Shown here piece after piece: positions 26,271 through 38,922 of a stretch of 64,000 bases of DNA (position 1 is its first letter; each line of letters opens with the position of its first letter). The stretch is from Vespula vulgaris (lineage: Eukaryota; Arthropoda; Insecta; Hymenoptera; Vespidae). The translations under genes and the position numbers were made by a program. The notes under the pieces are model-generated. The model saw only the letters and a list, made by a program, of their open reading frames with translations. It did no database searches and was not told the DNA's origin. The DNA lies in contig NC_066600.1 in assembly GCF_905475345.1 (NCBI RefSeq), forward strand, positions 3,630,001-3,694,000, in the 5' to 3' direction.

Positions 26271-26786
26271 ATGGCGACGATTTTTCTAAAAATCTAAAGG
26301 AACGGAAAAAAGAATGAAAAAAGAACGACTTCTGTACCATCTATCTCTCATTCTCCTCTCATTATATCCCATCTAAAGAATATAATCCTAGATAGAATAG
26401 TAACGATATAAAACACGTATTTACATACGCGGATAGAAATTTGCATGATTGGGATCGACGCGTTTTTTCGTACCTTTAATGACGTCCGGATAATATACTC
26501 GGTAGTTACTAACTATATAAAAGTAAGAATGCTTTTTTATTTTCGAGAAAGGAATCGCGATGTTGATGCTGGGTATGTAGATAGGTACTTACGTACGAGC
26601 TGGGAACAGCGATTCGTATGTTTAGTACGACCCGTAAGAGAAGAAGGAGGACCATAAAAATCGTATGCCCGTAGGAGGTACTTATGCAAAGTAACGCGCG
26701 GAGGCGAGGCGCGATGTTTATGCGAAGAAAGGGAGTATATACGTAAACTCTGGTTCTCTGATGGAAAAGTTGGATGGTCGAACGTG

Positions 26787-26832
<46 letters not shown>

Positions 26833-27171
26833 CATATACACAAATACATATACCACAGAAGAACGTATGTCCATCGTTCGGTCAAATTAATCAAATCGAT
26901 AGAAGTCAGAAACGAGTGTCCGACTCATCGAGACGGACAAAATTAATCGAACGATTCGTCGTCGACGTGGCCGGGACTCGTTCGTCCCTCCGTCCGTCTC
27001 ATCGTGACACCAGGGAGTGACAACTGCCTCTCGATAACGCGACGTGACGTCGCGTGCCACGGACGCGAAGGACCCTCTCGATGCTATTCTCGCTATTTCC
27101 TCGCTTTGATCGAGTAATTTGCTTTCCCCGGGTAACGCCGGAGAGGTGTGCGAGAGGATAGTACGGCATCC

Positions 27172-27213
<42 letters not shown>

Positions 27214-30200
27214 TTCTATCTATCTATCTCTATCTACCTATCTCTCTCATTCATTCACTCACTCACTCACTCACTCTAGAAAGGTTAGAACGTGAGCGAG
27301 GAGGAGACGAGGAAGCCGTCGATACCGCGGATCCGTCGTCCTCCGTAATACGGCAAATTACTCGGAGTGGCGTATACGTTATCGATCATTGTATTTCAAA
27401 CGGCCTTTGTCGCTGTTATCATCCCGCTCGATGAGTCGCAATCGAGATCTCTGCGTGACGATGCGAACGCGTAATTCGATGCCTCGATATCTTTTCGAGG
27501 AATCCGCGTAATCCTCGTGGTAGAGTCATCGTGCAGATCAATTCGTGCTTCGGCACTCTTTTGTATCTCTCTTTGTTCCTCTTTAGCCATCGCGTATCGA
27601 TCCGATCGTGATATATTCGAACGTGATATATTATATTTTTGTAAGATTAGAAAGGCTAAGCTTGGTCGTATTGCTCGCCTAACTCAATCGAGTTTTCTTC
27701 GAGCTATTTATCATATATGTTTTTGAATTTTAAAAGGGGATAGAAGAGAAAAGGAAAGAAAAAGAAAAAAATAGATTCTTTTTTCTTTCTTCCTTTTATG
27801 TTTGACTCTTCGTGTAATATTTATTATCTTTGTCCGACGAAAAACGGCGTCCCAAAGAGCAGAACGGAGTAAATTTTAATCGATCGTCCACGCGACGTTT
27901 GATCTTTCGATTCCTGTAGAAACGACGTTTTGAAGTTTACGATCACGGTGACATCGCGTTTACGGGCGCGTTTTACCGTCGCAAAACAAGCAATAAAGTG
28001 CGACGCGTCCTTCGACGGAGCGACGTCGCGGCGCCTAGAATGCCGTGACCGGAGTTACGCCAATGTCTGTCGAAAAAGTTTCTTCTTCCTTTTCTTTCTC
28101 TTCTTCTTCTTCTTCTTCTTCTTCTTCTTTCTTTCTTTTTTTGGAAATCTTTTTCAAAAGAAAACACTCAACGTAGACTGATTCTCGATTTGCATTGAAC
28201 ACGTGTGACTCGTGAAAAAGATAAAAGACGTCGATGTGTTATCTTTTTATAACGTACGCACATACACATCTATATATATATATATATATATATTTTGGGA
28301 ACGATCTTATCTAAAAAGGAAAAAGAAAGATAGAAGAAAAGGAAAGAAGATCTCATCGTCGTTAGGAGAACCGCCTTTATTTCGCGTCGTTAACGCTTTA
28401 CGGTTGTGTTGCGAGCCAACTTCGTCTCGACCGGTCTTGTCGTCACAATTTTTCACCTTCCTTCCGCTACATTACTTACTCGGACGCGCGAGAACGCCAC
28501 CGGACTCTGGATTTATCGTTCTACGTATATTTCATCGAAAGTTACACGCTAGGCAACTGACCTATTTTCTTTTTCTTTTTATATTTCTCTTTTCTTTCTT
28601 TCTCCTTCTTTTTCTTTTTCTTTTTCACCAAAAGGCGAATAAACGTCCAGGGAACCTCGTCTCTTCTCTCTCTCTCTCTTCTTCAACCCTCGTGTTTTCT
28701 TCTTTAGCGTTATACATAATATAATATCGCGCGTATAGGAGAACGCAAGCGGCACGATCGTACGTTTCGTTGCAAAGGCGTCAGCCTTTGGAAATAAACA
28801 GCGACGATAAATATTCCGCGAAATCGCTTTTCCCCCCCGTAGTTGCGGCAACCGGTAGCTCTAACGTTGCTGCTCCCTTTTACACAGCATCGTAGAACTA
28901 GCTACGTCTCGGGGGCTCTCCGCGATTTTACCGCTCATTCCCAACTTTCCTTAGCGTTTCCGGAATCCCGAAGCCGCGTGAGCATCGCGGCATTCGTGTA
29001 ATTAAACCTTAGGGAGGAGTGGACCTCTCGCAAATAAATTTGCAACGTCCGTAAATCCTTCGTACGTTCGGACGAACGCTTATAATTAGCTCGGTGCTTT
29101 GTAATCGTTACGTTAGAAATTTGCCTCTGTTTTCTTCGTCTCTTACTGGTTTAGTATCTACGTGAATACGTGGATACTTAGATACGGCTTTTCTATCATT
29201 ACTGACTTTTAATCAGCTGTAACGTATATTAGCTGCTCGAAAGTTTCAAATAAGAAAGCTTTAGATTTCTTCATTTTACAATCAGTTGATTGGTACTTTC
29301 GTTGTCTTTCCTGTTTTTTCGTTTCAATAATTTTGTCGAATCGATCGAGATGTAAGATCAAACGAATTTTTGGCAAGGAAAGTTAGTTAAAAGGTAGAAA
29401 GGCGAGTAAACGAAGAAAATAGTCTTTTTTCTTCGACTCGCGATAAAACTCTCCGATCTTGTTTTTCGAATCGATTGGAGACGTTAGATCGAAAGTCTGT
29501 ACGAGACAAGCTTACAAAAGTAAAAATAAAATTCAATGAAAAAGTCTTATTTCTTCTTCTTCTTCTTCTTCCTTTTATCTTTCCTCTTTCCCTTCCCCCA
29601 CATACACACAAACACACTCTCCTTCTGTCTCTGAAACATACAAGGAGAACATCGTTCGCAAAATTCCTTTCTCTTTGAGTCAGCTGGTGGCATCTCTCTT
29701 TTGACAATAATGTTCGGATAAAATACTATAGTGCGACATCGGATACGAGAAGGATGCTTTTAACGATCCTGTAATCCACAGCGTAGACAGAAGAAACGCG
29801 TTACTTGGACGGAAGATGGAGAAAACTGTGCATAAAGGATCGTTCCAACAGGCATACGCGGAAGAGAACTTTGTTTAATCCGAAAAGGTCGAGGTAGAGA
29901 GTCGTAAAACGTTGTGTGCGTGACGGTTACCTCTAGGAAAATGTACGTGGTCGCTAGACGAGTTTTAGAGACCCTGCGTGCACGCTGCTCCGTTCACGTT
30001 CGACACGCGTCTAAGGTCGAGCATGTAATTCTGGATGGATACGAAGAGAAAGAGGTATGGGGAAGTAAAAGGTAGGGGGTATAGTGGAGTCTTAGTAAGG
30101 TCGAAGCACGTACGTTCTCTACGAGCGTACGGATGCCATTACGAGGGCGACACTGGGCAATCGAAAAAGTACTACTCCGCGTCGTGGTCACGTTCCTTAC

Positions 30201-30419
30201 TTCGTAGTCCTTTATACGCTTGAGAATGTTCGCTATGCACCACTTTCTTATCTGACTCAAGACAGGTGAATGATTAAGGTATTCCAGATATACATAAGTA
30301 CGTAAGTACTCGAATTCTTTCTTCTCTTTCTTACTCTTCTTTATTTTTCTCCTTTTTGTTTTCTTCCTTTTTTCATCATCCTTCCTCTTATCCCCTCGTT
30401 CGCCCTTCTTTCAAATATT
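26271..30419. other. Non-coding, no gene recognised; unique islands
   Basis: Contents are a TA tract (26791-26832), CT/CTAT (27170-27250), ACTC (27253-27279), CTT (28095-28135), TA (28272-28294) and CT/CTTT (28560-28690). Balanced unique sequence fills 26930-27600 and 28840-29050. The latter includes GTGTAATTAAACC and GCAAATAAATTTGC. A 64-codon frame at 27396-27590 (minus) has ordinary amino-acid composition but no recognised homology. Confidence 0.5.
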
Positions 30420-31198
30420 ACAATTTATTTTATTTGTTATCGATTGTACAAACGATCGAACGATTATAATAACGGGAAGAAAGAATGTTGTCGAGTTAGT
30501 TCGAAAAGAACACGCGTACGATTCTTCTTCGAATTCATCGTCTTTTCTATCCGACGAAAGTCATAATCGGATACAAACCGATGCAAATTTCCAAGCCGTA
30601 AGTAATCCTCCCGAAATGGAAATATCACTCCCAGGCGAGTCGAGTTATTTCGAAGTAATCGTGACGGCGATAATAACGGTAGTTTCACGTGGACGATAGC
30701 TCGGCCCGTCGAAAAAAGGAAAGCGCTCTTGGCAGAGATGTCGAAAGTTATTTTGCAATTTAAAGTTCTCTCTTTCTCTTCTTTCTCTCCTCACTTTTTC
30801 TCCTTATATACATATATCCTATACCGGGTTTCTATCTTTTTACAAAATTCTCTGTATTTCACCGGTTTATGTAGCACCATCCGCTTATACTTTCACGCCT
30901 TTGCGCTATCGCAGCTGTCTCTCTCTTTTTTCTGTCTCTCTTTCTCTTTCTCTTTCCTTCAAGGTGAAGCACGTGCCAAGAAGGTCTATCGATTCCTATC
31001 GGTACACGGCGCACCTGTAAGTACATATCTTACGACGTTTCTATAACTTCGATATATTCCTTCGTAAAAAGAATCTGCATCGATTTACGTCGACGCTTTG
31101 ACGATTCACGTGTCGAATCTCGTTTACATCTAAATCGACTGAAAAGAGGTAGATCGTATTAATCGGCGCTCTGACACTCACTCTATCTTTTTACACTT
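30420..31198 (-). other. Region 3' of the cuticular protein gene, probable 3' UTR
   Basis: There is no good AATAAA close to the stop codon. TATAAA overlaps the stop codon, and CATAAA lies near 30864 (minus strand). Two overlapping AATAAA motifs (minus strand) lie at about 30425-30436, which would give a 3' UTR of roughly 770 bases. Which signal is used cannot be settled from sequence. The plus strand of this stretch also carries an exon-like segment at 30964-31016, described in the findings. Confidence 0.4.
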
Positions 31199-32506
31199 TT
31201 ATAAGAACTTCTTTGAGGGAATTGGATAAGAATATCCATCGTTATCTTGAGACGAGGAAGAACCGAACGAACTTGAAGAGTGACTTCCGACGAGAACTTC
31301 TGTATTCGGAGTACCGTAGGATGTACTCGGAGGATTATAGGATGAGCTCGGAGGACCATAGGATGGACTCGGAGGATTGTAGGACGAACTCGGAACACCG
31401 TAGGATGGACTCGGAAGATTGTAGGACGAATTCGGAGGACCATAGGATGGACTCGGAGGATTGTAAGACGGGCTCGGAGCACCGTAGGATGAACTCGGTG
31501 GACCGTAGGAAGTGCTAGGACCACTGTGTTGGAACGAAAGGTCAAGGTCGGAATGTCCCACGGAAGGTCCATTAAAATGGGTCGACTGATGGACAGGGAT
31601 GTAAGAATTACTAGGGATAATACCAATGGGTTTGTCAGGCAATTGAAGGTCAGAATGGATATAAGAATGCTCGTGATGCGAGTTAACAGGAGGTGTAGGG
31701 AACGATACAGGTACGGGTACAGGATGAGAAATTTTGACCGGACGAGGAACGTAGATTGGAACTGGACGATCAATCTGGACGGGATAAGGCTTCTCGACGA
31801 CGATTGGAACTGGATGCGGAACAGGAACCTTCACCGGACGTTTCACTTCGATCGGGACGTATTGCGGAATTGGTACTGGGACGTTACGATAGACCGGTAC
31901 TGGTTCTGGCACCGGTACGGGCACTTTGACGACGTGGTTCACTACGTTCTGTGACACACTATGCCGTTGTCCATGGCCATAGCCATGCCCGTAGCCGTTA
32001 CTGTGGCTCAAGCCTAAGCCGTGCGAGTGTTCACCCAAAACTATTCCGCCTCCGTGTCCATGTCCGTGTCCGTGTCCGTAATCGAAGCCGTGATCGCTTC
32101 CATGCTCGTGTCCGATGTGTCCGTGAACGACGGACGTAAAACCGCCGGCGTATACAGAGCCGTGTTGCTGCGGGTGATAGAGGCCACGCTTGGCGAGCTT
32201 TTTCACAGGAAAGCTCGCATCTACCAGCACAACGGATACGAGGAACAATGAAAGCTGCAAGTGGAAAGTTCGTTCGGTCAGTGATACTGTGACATCGATC
32301 GCTCTGTATTATCCTAAAACGTTATTTTTATCGTACGAATATCGATGCTTATTTCGAACAGTTTCACATAGAATATTCCCTTTGAATAGGATTTCGAATA
32401 GGATCGATACAACAATTACGAGGTTTCGATTTCTCGATCGAAGGATTCAAATTACGAGATATACTGAATTCTATAGAATTTTGTTACTCACTAGGAACGC
32501 TCTCAT
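31199..32506 (-). CDS. Secreted low-complexity cuticular protein, two exons, complete
   Basis: The coding exons are 32506-32492 (M-R-A-F-L) and 32254-31199 (351 codons plus TAA), giving 356 residues. Exon 1 ends at GTGAGT. Exon 2 follows a TTGCAG acceptor. Both junctions are phase 0, and the join completes a signal peptide that exon 2 alone lacks. Residues 1 to about 18 are the hydrophobic signal peptide, followed by a dibasic site KKLAKR at 23-28. Next come a His/Gly block (HGHIGHEHG, GHGHGHGHGGG), a long Val-Pro block with repeated VPVPxPV and RPVPV units, a linker, and about ten heptads of the form P-S-x-S-Y-(G/N)-x, then a Ser-rich tail ending KKFL. There is no chitin-binding R&R domain. 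Such proteins are structural parts of insect cuticle. The heptads resemble resilin PSxSYGAP units, and the Val-Pro block resembles proline-rich low-complexity (CPLCP or Vajk-like) cuticle proteins. The family placement is an inference. The gene structure is well supported. Confidence 0.88.
31302..31515 (-). repeat. 21-bp coding minisatellite encoding resilin-like heptads
   Basis: About ten consecutive 21-bp units in the second exon of the cuticular gene encode P-(S/N)-x-S-Y-(G/N)-x. Position 6 alternates between Gly and Asn in an irregular order. The third residue is T, S or P. In-frame 21-bp units allow the copy number to change without breaking the frame. Tyr-bearing repeats of this type in resilin are the sites of dityrosine cross-links. 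That role is only inferred here. Confidence 0.85.
32255..32491 (-). other. Phase-0 intron inside the signal peptide of the cuticular protein gene
   Basis: This 237-bp intron starts GTGAGTAAC (minus strand) right after codon 5 and ends TTCCACTTGCAG. A very short first coding exon followed by an intron inside the signal peptide is the classic layout of insect cuticle-protein genes. Without this splice the second exon has no ATG: its open frame upstream runs only into TTG-CAG, which is the acceptor itself. Confidence 0.85.
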
Positions 32507-32565
32507 GTTGCACGTGCTACGAGGAGTACCGTTCGAATGTTACTCGGTGTCAACGATTCACCGGT

Positions 32566-32574
32566 TTTTATATA
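32566..32574 (-). promoter_or_regulatory. TATA box of the cuticular protein gene
   Basis: The minus strand reads TATATAAAA here, 68 bases from its first base to the start codon at 32506. A transcription start about 30 bases downstream would lie near 32540-32545, giving a 5' leader of roughly 35-40 bases. The start codon context is GCAACATGA, with A at -3. A strong TATA box and short leader are typical of highly expressed, developmentally pulsed cuticle genes. I see no clean TCAGT initiator; the nearest partial matches are CGAGT and CATTC. Confidence 0.75.
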
Positions 32575-34540
32575 GCATTGCCACACGATTGCTACTTTCA
32601 CTGGATTCTGGATATTATATTGCCCTCCGAACTGGACCAAATCGTCGTGTATTTCCTAAACCACCAAACTTCTTTAATGATTTAATTAGATAGTCGTAAA
32701 GGACTCTAGCTGTCGAACGTTCTTTTCTTCGAGCAACGACGATTTCTTATTTGCTTTCACGAATCTATCTATCGTTAACCCCTTTCTATATTCTTCCTTT
32801 CTTTCTTTCTTTCTTTTTTTTTTATGATCGGTTTTATTTTAGTATGATCGGATCAACTGTAACCCAACGACCTACCAATTCGTACGACGTTTAATTCTCG
32901 AAAGATATTATAAAAATATTCACGTTGATCTTGTTACTATTTCAGAGATCTGTACGAAAACGAAACTCGATGAAAATATTTCTATTATTATTTATTATTT
33001 ACGAATGAAAATTATGAGAATTCTTTTTGATTCCTTTTTTACTTTTTTCTTTAAACGATCCGCGAAATGAATTCTTTATATTTTCATTCTGTTTCGTGTT
33101 TTCTTGGGATGGAAGTTTCATCGTTGATTCATTTGTAAGAAGTAAAAAATAATATCGATTAATTATTTAAGACGGCTATATCGTATTTCTTTTCACGAGC
33201 TAAATGCGTCTGAATTTAGAAGTTTGTACTGTAAGATACATAGGAGGATAAATGTTAAGTTAAATTTATTGGACAGATATAACACCTCTGGGTGAAAAAA
33301 GAAGGTACGATCTAGGTACGATCAGATTTCTCGCGACATTCTTTGGATCTGCGAGGTAACGCTGTACATAACAAGGGCAATCGATCTATCGCCCTTCTCG
33401 ATATTTCGTAAACGTCATTTCCACGTGCCAGGATTGCCTCGATCGTTCGAACGTTTTCCCAATTTACAGGAGCGTATAAAATAGAAATATTTTACGATCG
33501 CGATCCCCGTCGCTTCTCTAACTTGTTACCTGGTTCGTGTTATACATTCGAATCGGTGTATTCTACCAGAACGAATATGAGTTTACGTACTTCGCGATTC
33601 TATTTTGTCAGTCAGGAAAATCCAGGATGAATGAATCCACATAGTATAGTTGTAAAGGAAACTAGCTAGGTTGAAGATTATTGTGGACGTATAGAGATAG
33701 TTTCTTGAGATTGAATATCGTCGAAAAGTAAAAGAGATCGATTTTCATGCTCGATCGAATTTAACGTAAAACGAAGGAACGGATCGAACGAACGAACGAA
33801 CGAACGAACGAACGATGGACATTTTCCTTAAAATTCTATTAATATAATAGATATCAGATAGATATCGTTTTCGAGCAATCGATAACGCTCCAAGATTTCC
33901 ATACGGATAACTGATATTCGGATAATCGGAAAGGCATCGGTATCGCATGGGTGGATAGAAAAGCGCGAGATTTATCGAACGATTCGCCTATAGCTGATGT
34001 TCTAGCGCAATGGCACGTATGTAATAAATACAACTGGAAGCCAGATATGAGGTACACGTCCGAAAATCGATACGAGCCAATTTTCTTTCTCTGTGTTATC
34101 GGAGCCGCCGGCTTCGATATGAAAGTCACAAAATGTATCTGCAGCGCGCTGTGCGTTAGAACGTAACGGTCTCCGTTATTACGTTCGACCTTTAATCGTT
34201 CTCGGTGTTACTTTATAACGTCGCGCTTGGCGAACGTTGCATCGGATATATCCTCTTCCATCGTGACACAACAAGTTCATTGTGAATGTATAATAAATAA
34301 GTCCTTCCTGTTTTATGCATGAATTCAGAATATCGTTTCGGACTGCTTTACTTTGGCACGCGGGAACAAATTCTTCGAGTACACTTTATAAGAACGCGTT
34401 CTTTATTTACCATAAAATATCCTTCATCTGCGAAGAGATTTAAGTAGGAGAGTGCCGGAGCTTTACCGAAAAGATCGTTTCAAGATTAAAGCGAACTCGA
34501 TGTAGAACTTTTACAACGTCAGCTGGAAATCTACATGGAG
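32575..34540. other. Upstream flank of the cuticular gene, no further gene seen
   Basis: AT-rich unique sequence with a CTTT run (32798-32822) and a GAAC array (33784-33815). Hormone-responsive elements that often control cuticle genes would lie here. I cannot point to a convincing ecdysone-response palindrome. Confidence 0.5.
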
Positions 34541-34545
34541 AAATA

Positions 34546-34546
34546 A

Positions 34547-34614
<68 letters not shown>
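34546..34614. repeat. (TA)n microsatellite, about 34 units
   Basis: The longest uninterrupted TA run in the window. Confidence 0.95.
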
Positions 34615-34616
<2 letters not shown>

Positions 34617-36917
34617 TTTTTCCTCCTATATAATCCTTTTGAAATAATTCATTCCTACGATTTCTCACAGTACCAACAAGAACAACAACAACCATTGACC
34701 ATTCACGCGATAACATCAAAATCCTTCGTTCGTCTCGTTGTAGATATTTACGAATAAACATTTCGACTAATGAGATTCGATTAATCAAGAGGGACTTTCA
34801 TCAACGAAGGCAAACAACGATTTCATCATATTTTAAATAATTTCTAATGACAAAACGCTCGATGATTATTCGCCGTCATTGACGGATTATTATTAAGTAT
34901 TCGAAATAACGAAAAAAAAAAAAAAGAAAAAAAAACAGAATTATCGTCGCAACGAATAGGAACGATATATCTATTGAAAGCTTGACAAAAATTTTCGACT
35001 TTGAACTGCGCTGTCGATCTCTTTGGATTCTCGCAAATTAGCATTTTAAATATGGCGATGGGAGAAGTAAAGAAGTAAAAGGTGGAAGTAACAGAAAAGG
35101 TAGGAGGTGAAACTGTAGAAGAAGAAAAGTTATACGATCGTCTCTTAATTAGCATCCGACGACCGTTTTTATAGCTAGGAATTTTCATCATGAGAACTCT
35201 CTACGGGAAGATTTATGCTGAACATTCGTTACCGCTCCTTTAGACACGTTCGTAGAAAAGCTCCTTTGGAAAAGGGAGAAACGGAAGGTTAAATTGAGAC
35301 ATATCCCGGTGAAAATGTGTAAAGCACGGACGATGCCAAGCCCGCCGAGCTAATGTCAGAGATTAGAGGTAATCCGTATTCGCAGGCAATCGCGAAGAAG
35401 GATCTTCCTTCGTAGAGTCTGAACGAGCAACTTTGATCTAGATAATAGTCGTGCCTTTCTTCGACGACGAAAATTTCCTATCATCGACTTGGCATCTCCT
35501 TGAGTAAGAAATATTTCAAAAAAAGAAAAAGGAAAAAAGAAAACGAAAAGAAAAGAAAGAAAGAAAGAAAGAAAACGTGCGAATTTGATCAAACCAGTCT
35601 CTGTCGTTTCTGTGTCCAGAGTTTTAATGATCGATCGATACATTCAACCGACCTTTCGTATTTTTACACTCTATGATTTACGAAATGTTTGTTTTACCTG
35701 TCATATGCATGCGCATAGTAAAATGATTGCCGTGGGAAGGGAGGTGGTTGTGTAATTCTTTGCTTTTCCACATCGAAAGACTCGACTCGGTTTGTTTTAC
35801 GATCTATAAATGTATTCCTTTCGGTGTGGCGTTAAGTGAATCGGTAAATTAATAAATCAACTCTCTCTTTTCCCAGGGTTCAATTCATATCATTATAAGT
35901 ATGTTATTCGAATGACAGAGGAAACAAATTTCGGATGTCTATCGAAAGATTGACTAAAGTTGATTTTTTGAAAGATCAGCCTTTCCATTTGCGCATATAT
36001 AATATTGCTAATAAATAGTTTTTATTTTCGATCGTAGCTTTCTATCTTTATTTCTCCCTTTGCTCCTCCCTTTGCATCTTCGGTTCTTCCTACTTTCACT
36101 AAACCTGTTTTGTCACAAAACGCAATCTGGCCCTCGGTATTTAAAATAAACGAACGTGTTCGACGAATTCCAAAATCTCATAGCCGTTTAGAATTTCAAG
36201 TGAGCTTCGGGAGCGTGTAACCAGCGATGAAATATTCACGAAAATTGTAACGATGTAATTTGGCAAAGGTTTTACGCTTGAAAAATCAATATCACGTCGG
36301 GCGCATAAATCAAAATGTTTACGAAATGCATCCCGTAACAGGTACCGGTAAATCAACGGCGATTGCAACATGAAATATAGCAAAGTAAAACGAACATGCG
36401 ATCCTCTTGAGAAATAACGCGAGTACTCGATGACATGCGTTAACCTGTTCGAGGATGACCTAGGTGATGTTGATGCCGACCGATTATTATTAAACCTTTT
36501 CTAACGCATTAGTAATTATACGTTACGATTTCTAAATACGAAAGGACTCTAAATCGAATTAATACGTGAATGATCAGAAAATATATTACGATAAACTCGC
36601 CCGAGAAAATCATTATTGCCACTAGTAAATCTTACAAAATTATTTTATCTCGTCTCTCTCTATCCCTCTCGTCTTATAAAAACGAAAACAAATTGGCGAG
36701 AGGAAGAAGGAACAACATGACGTGCGAGTTGCAATGACGTTACACAAGGCGAGTTCATAAAGCGGAGCAGCGGAATAGTAATTCAATGGAAGTGCTTCAT
36801 CCGCGTTCTTGCTCCCCTTTTTTGCTGGGCTTCATGAAGGATCGTACGCATGCGACGAAAGGAAAGGGAGATAGGAAGAGACTGTGGAAATTGGTGGTGG
36901 AGATGATGGTAGTGAGA

Positions 36918-36952
<35 letters not shown>

Positions 36953-37116
36953 GAACGAGAGTTCCTCCAAATTGTCGACGATTCCCGCAACTCTAACTAA
37001 AACGAGTTTCAACCGGGAGAATCTACAAAGGGAGGATCGCGCGGTAGTGGGACGTAAATGTGGCATACAAACTCGCATCGACCGATAATCATATTAGGCG
37101 AAGAGCAAAGAGAGGG

Positions 37117-37179
<63 letters not shown>

Positions 37180-37747
37180 GGGGAGAGAGAAAGATAGGAG
37201 AAAGAAGAAGGAGTAAAACTTTCGAATTCGAAACTTGTGGATGACCACGAGAGTACTTCGATTTTCCTTTTCAAAATATATACAAATATTTCAATCGTCA
37301 TAGCGGATTGAATGTACGATCGGAAACATCGTTTTATTCGAGCAAACTAAAACGACGGAGAAATAATGAGAAAGATAGAGAGATAGAGAGAGAATATTCC
37401 AATTATGCTTACGAGTCTAAAGAAATAACCGATGGTCGATCTTGTCTACGAATTTGCTGGAACACAATAGGAAGGTGCTAGGTATCGGACAGAATTAATT
37501 CCATGGACGCGACTAATGTTACCATCGCATACGATAGTATTGTGACATTAAAGCTTCTAGTAATTACAGACTCCTTAATTTAATTAGTAGCATAGTAAGT
37601 CGAGCGTGAAGCGAGTATAGCCCGAAGAGCTTTACCTTTCCCATCGCTTTTAAGCGCAACTACGTCGCGGAAGGTTAATCGTCTTCGCGAATCGATAAAG
37701 CGCGTCTTTGCTTTCACGAGGTTTCAAATCAAAGATAGGAGAAAGAG

Positions 37748-37796
<49 letters not shown>

Positions 37797-38285
37797 TAGA
37801 AACAGAGAGACCGTGAGAAACTCATGGGAACGATAGGCAAGGAGCCCGCATGTAGTATTTGGTATTATAACGTTACAACTCGTTACGGCGTCTGCCATCA
37901 CGAAGGGTTTCATTGTCAGACTCAACGCTCTAGACATCGTAGACTGATGCCTCAGCTTAATTGGAGTGTTACATACTCCGTTGTCCCTCAGACATTCCTC
38001 GCTACTCTCCTTCTGTTATGAGCACGATCCATGTCCGCGCTCGTTTCTGAAATCGTCGCCAGTGTCACGACGCGCATTATCCGTCCAATTGGGTGACTGT
38101 AATTTTAGTCTAGATCATCGTTTCTCTTTCTACCGTTTCATTATAATTCCCACGCATATTCCTGACCATACTTAAACTCATGATAGTATATTTTTCGCGT
38201 TCCAAAAGAAGAATTGATTTCGCGAATCACTTAAGCGCGATAACCTCCTCGAGAAACGAGAGTTTCATAATTATCACGGTAATTC
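34615..38285. other. Non-coding, with unique islands and GA/GATA arrays
   Basis: GA at 36918-36948, GATA at 37115-37178, GA at 37750-37800. Repeat-free islands lie at 36120-36420 and 36700-36830. The first has many AT-rich homeodomain-type cores (GTAATTTGG, AAATCAATATC, GCGCATAAATC). Confidence 0.5.
37115..37178. repeat. (GATA)n microsatellite
   Basis: About 16 AGAT units on the plus strand. Smaller GATA arrays recur at 53340-53405 and 60256-60282, and the complement at 50645-50695. Confidence 0.9.
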
Positions 38286-38299
38286 GGATTTTAGAATAG

Positions 38300-38314
38300 A
38301 AAGGGAGAGAGAGA

Positions 38315-38364
<50 letters not shown>
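38300..38364. repeat. (GA)n microsatellite
   Basis: A GA run broken by two GGGA variants. Confidence 0.9.
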
Positions 38365-38367
<3 letters not shown>

Positions 38368-38805
38368 GAGAACGTCATTGGAACGTCATTTCGAGCGATA
38401 TAACAATCGAAGAATGTATTGAGCGAAGGGATCGTCAGCTTAAAAAGCATTCCGCTTGGTAGAATGGTGATCACAGTTCCGTCGCTGATTCGAGCCTTTG
38501 CTCTCAGACGTCTAAAGAAAGAGAGAAAGAGAGAGAGGAGAGAGAGAGGGACGGGGATGGGTAGAAGGAATGGAAAGCCGCAGACGCATAATTACAGGCT
38601 CGACGCTGGCTACGTGTCTCGAGATATCGCTTAACGAAAAAGAAAAAAATAAAAATAAAAGGACACAAAAAAAGAAAAGGAAAATGAAAAAGAAAGGAAG
38701 GCAGAAAGAAAAAGAGAATAAGAGGAACACTGAAATTTCGGTAGCTGCTGCTTTTAAGGGCCGCGATCTACACGGTAACGACAACAGGTACTATAGCGAC
38801 ACCAA

Positions 38806-38828
38806 CTACGAAGACGACGACTTCGACT

Positions 38829-38866
<38 letters not shown>

Positions 38867-38922
38867 TACGACTACGACGACGACGATGACTACGACTACG
38901 ACGACGAGGACGACGGCGACTT
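38806..38922. repeat. GAC/TAC trinucleotide array encoding Asp/Tyr in one frame
   Basis: Interrupted GAC units mixed with TAC, TTC, GAG and GGC. In one plus-strand frame this reads as Asp-rich with scattered Tyr and ends in TAA at 38927-38929. It sits between a purine-rich stretch and an ATTA-rich island. It is most simply a trinucleotide expansion. A short acidic C-terminal exon cannot be excluded. Confidence 0.7.

Noticed and set aside
27396..27590. 64-codon minus-strand frame with normal amino-acid mix
   Set aside because: Too short, and unrecognised. CpG-containing unique sequence gives such frames by chance.
31183..31773. 196-codon minus-strand frame and plus-strand frames over the heptad array
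   Set aside because: Other-frame readings of the 21-bp coding repeat.
32190..32693. 167-codon plus-strand frame
   Set aside because: Antisense shadow over the promoter, first exon and intron of the cuticular gene.
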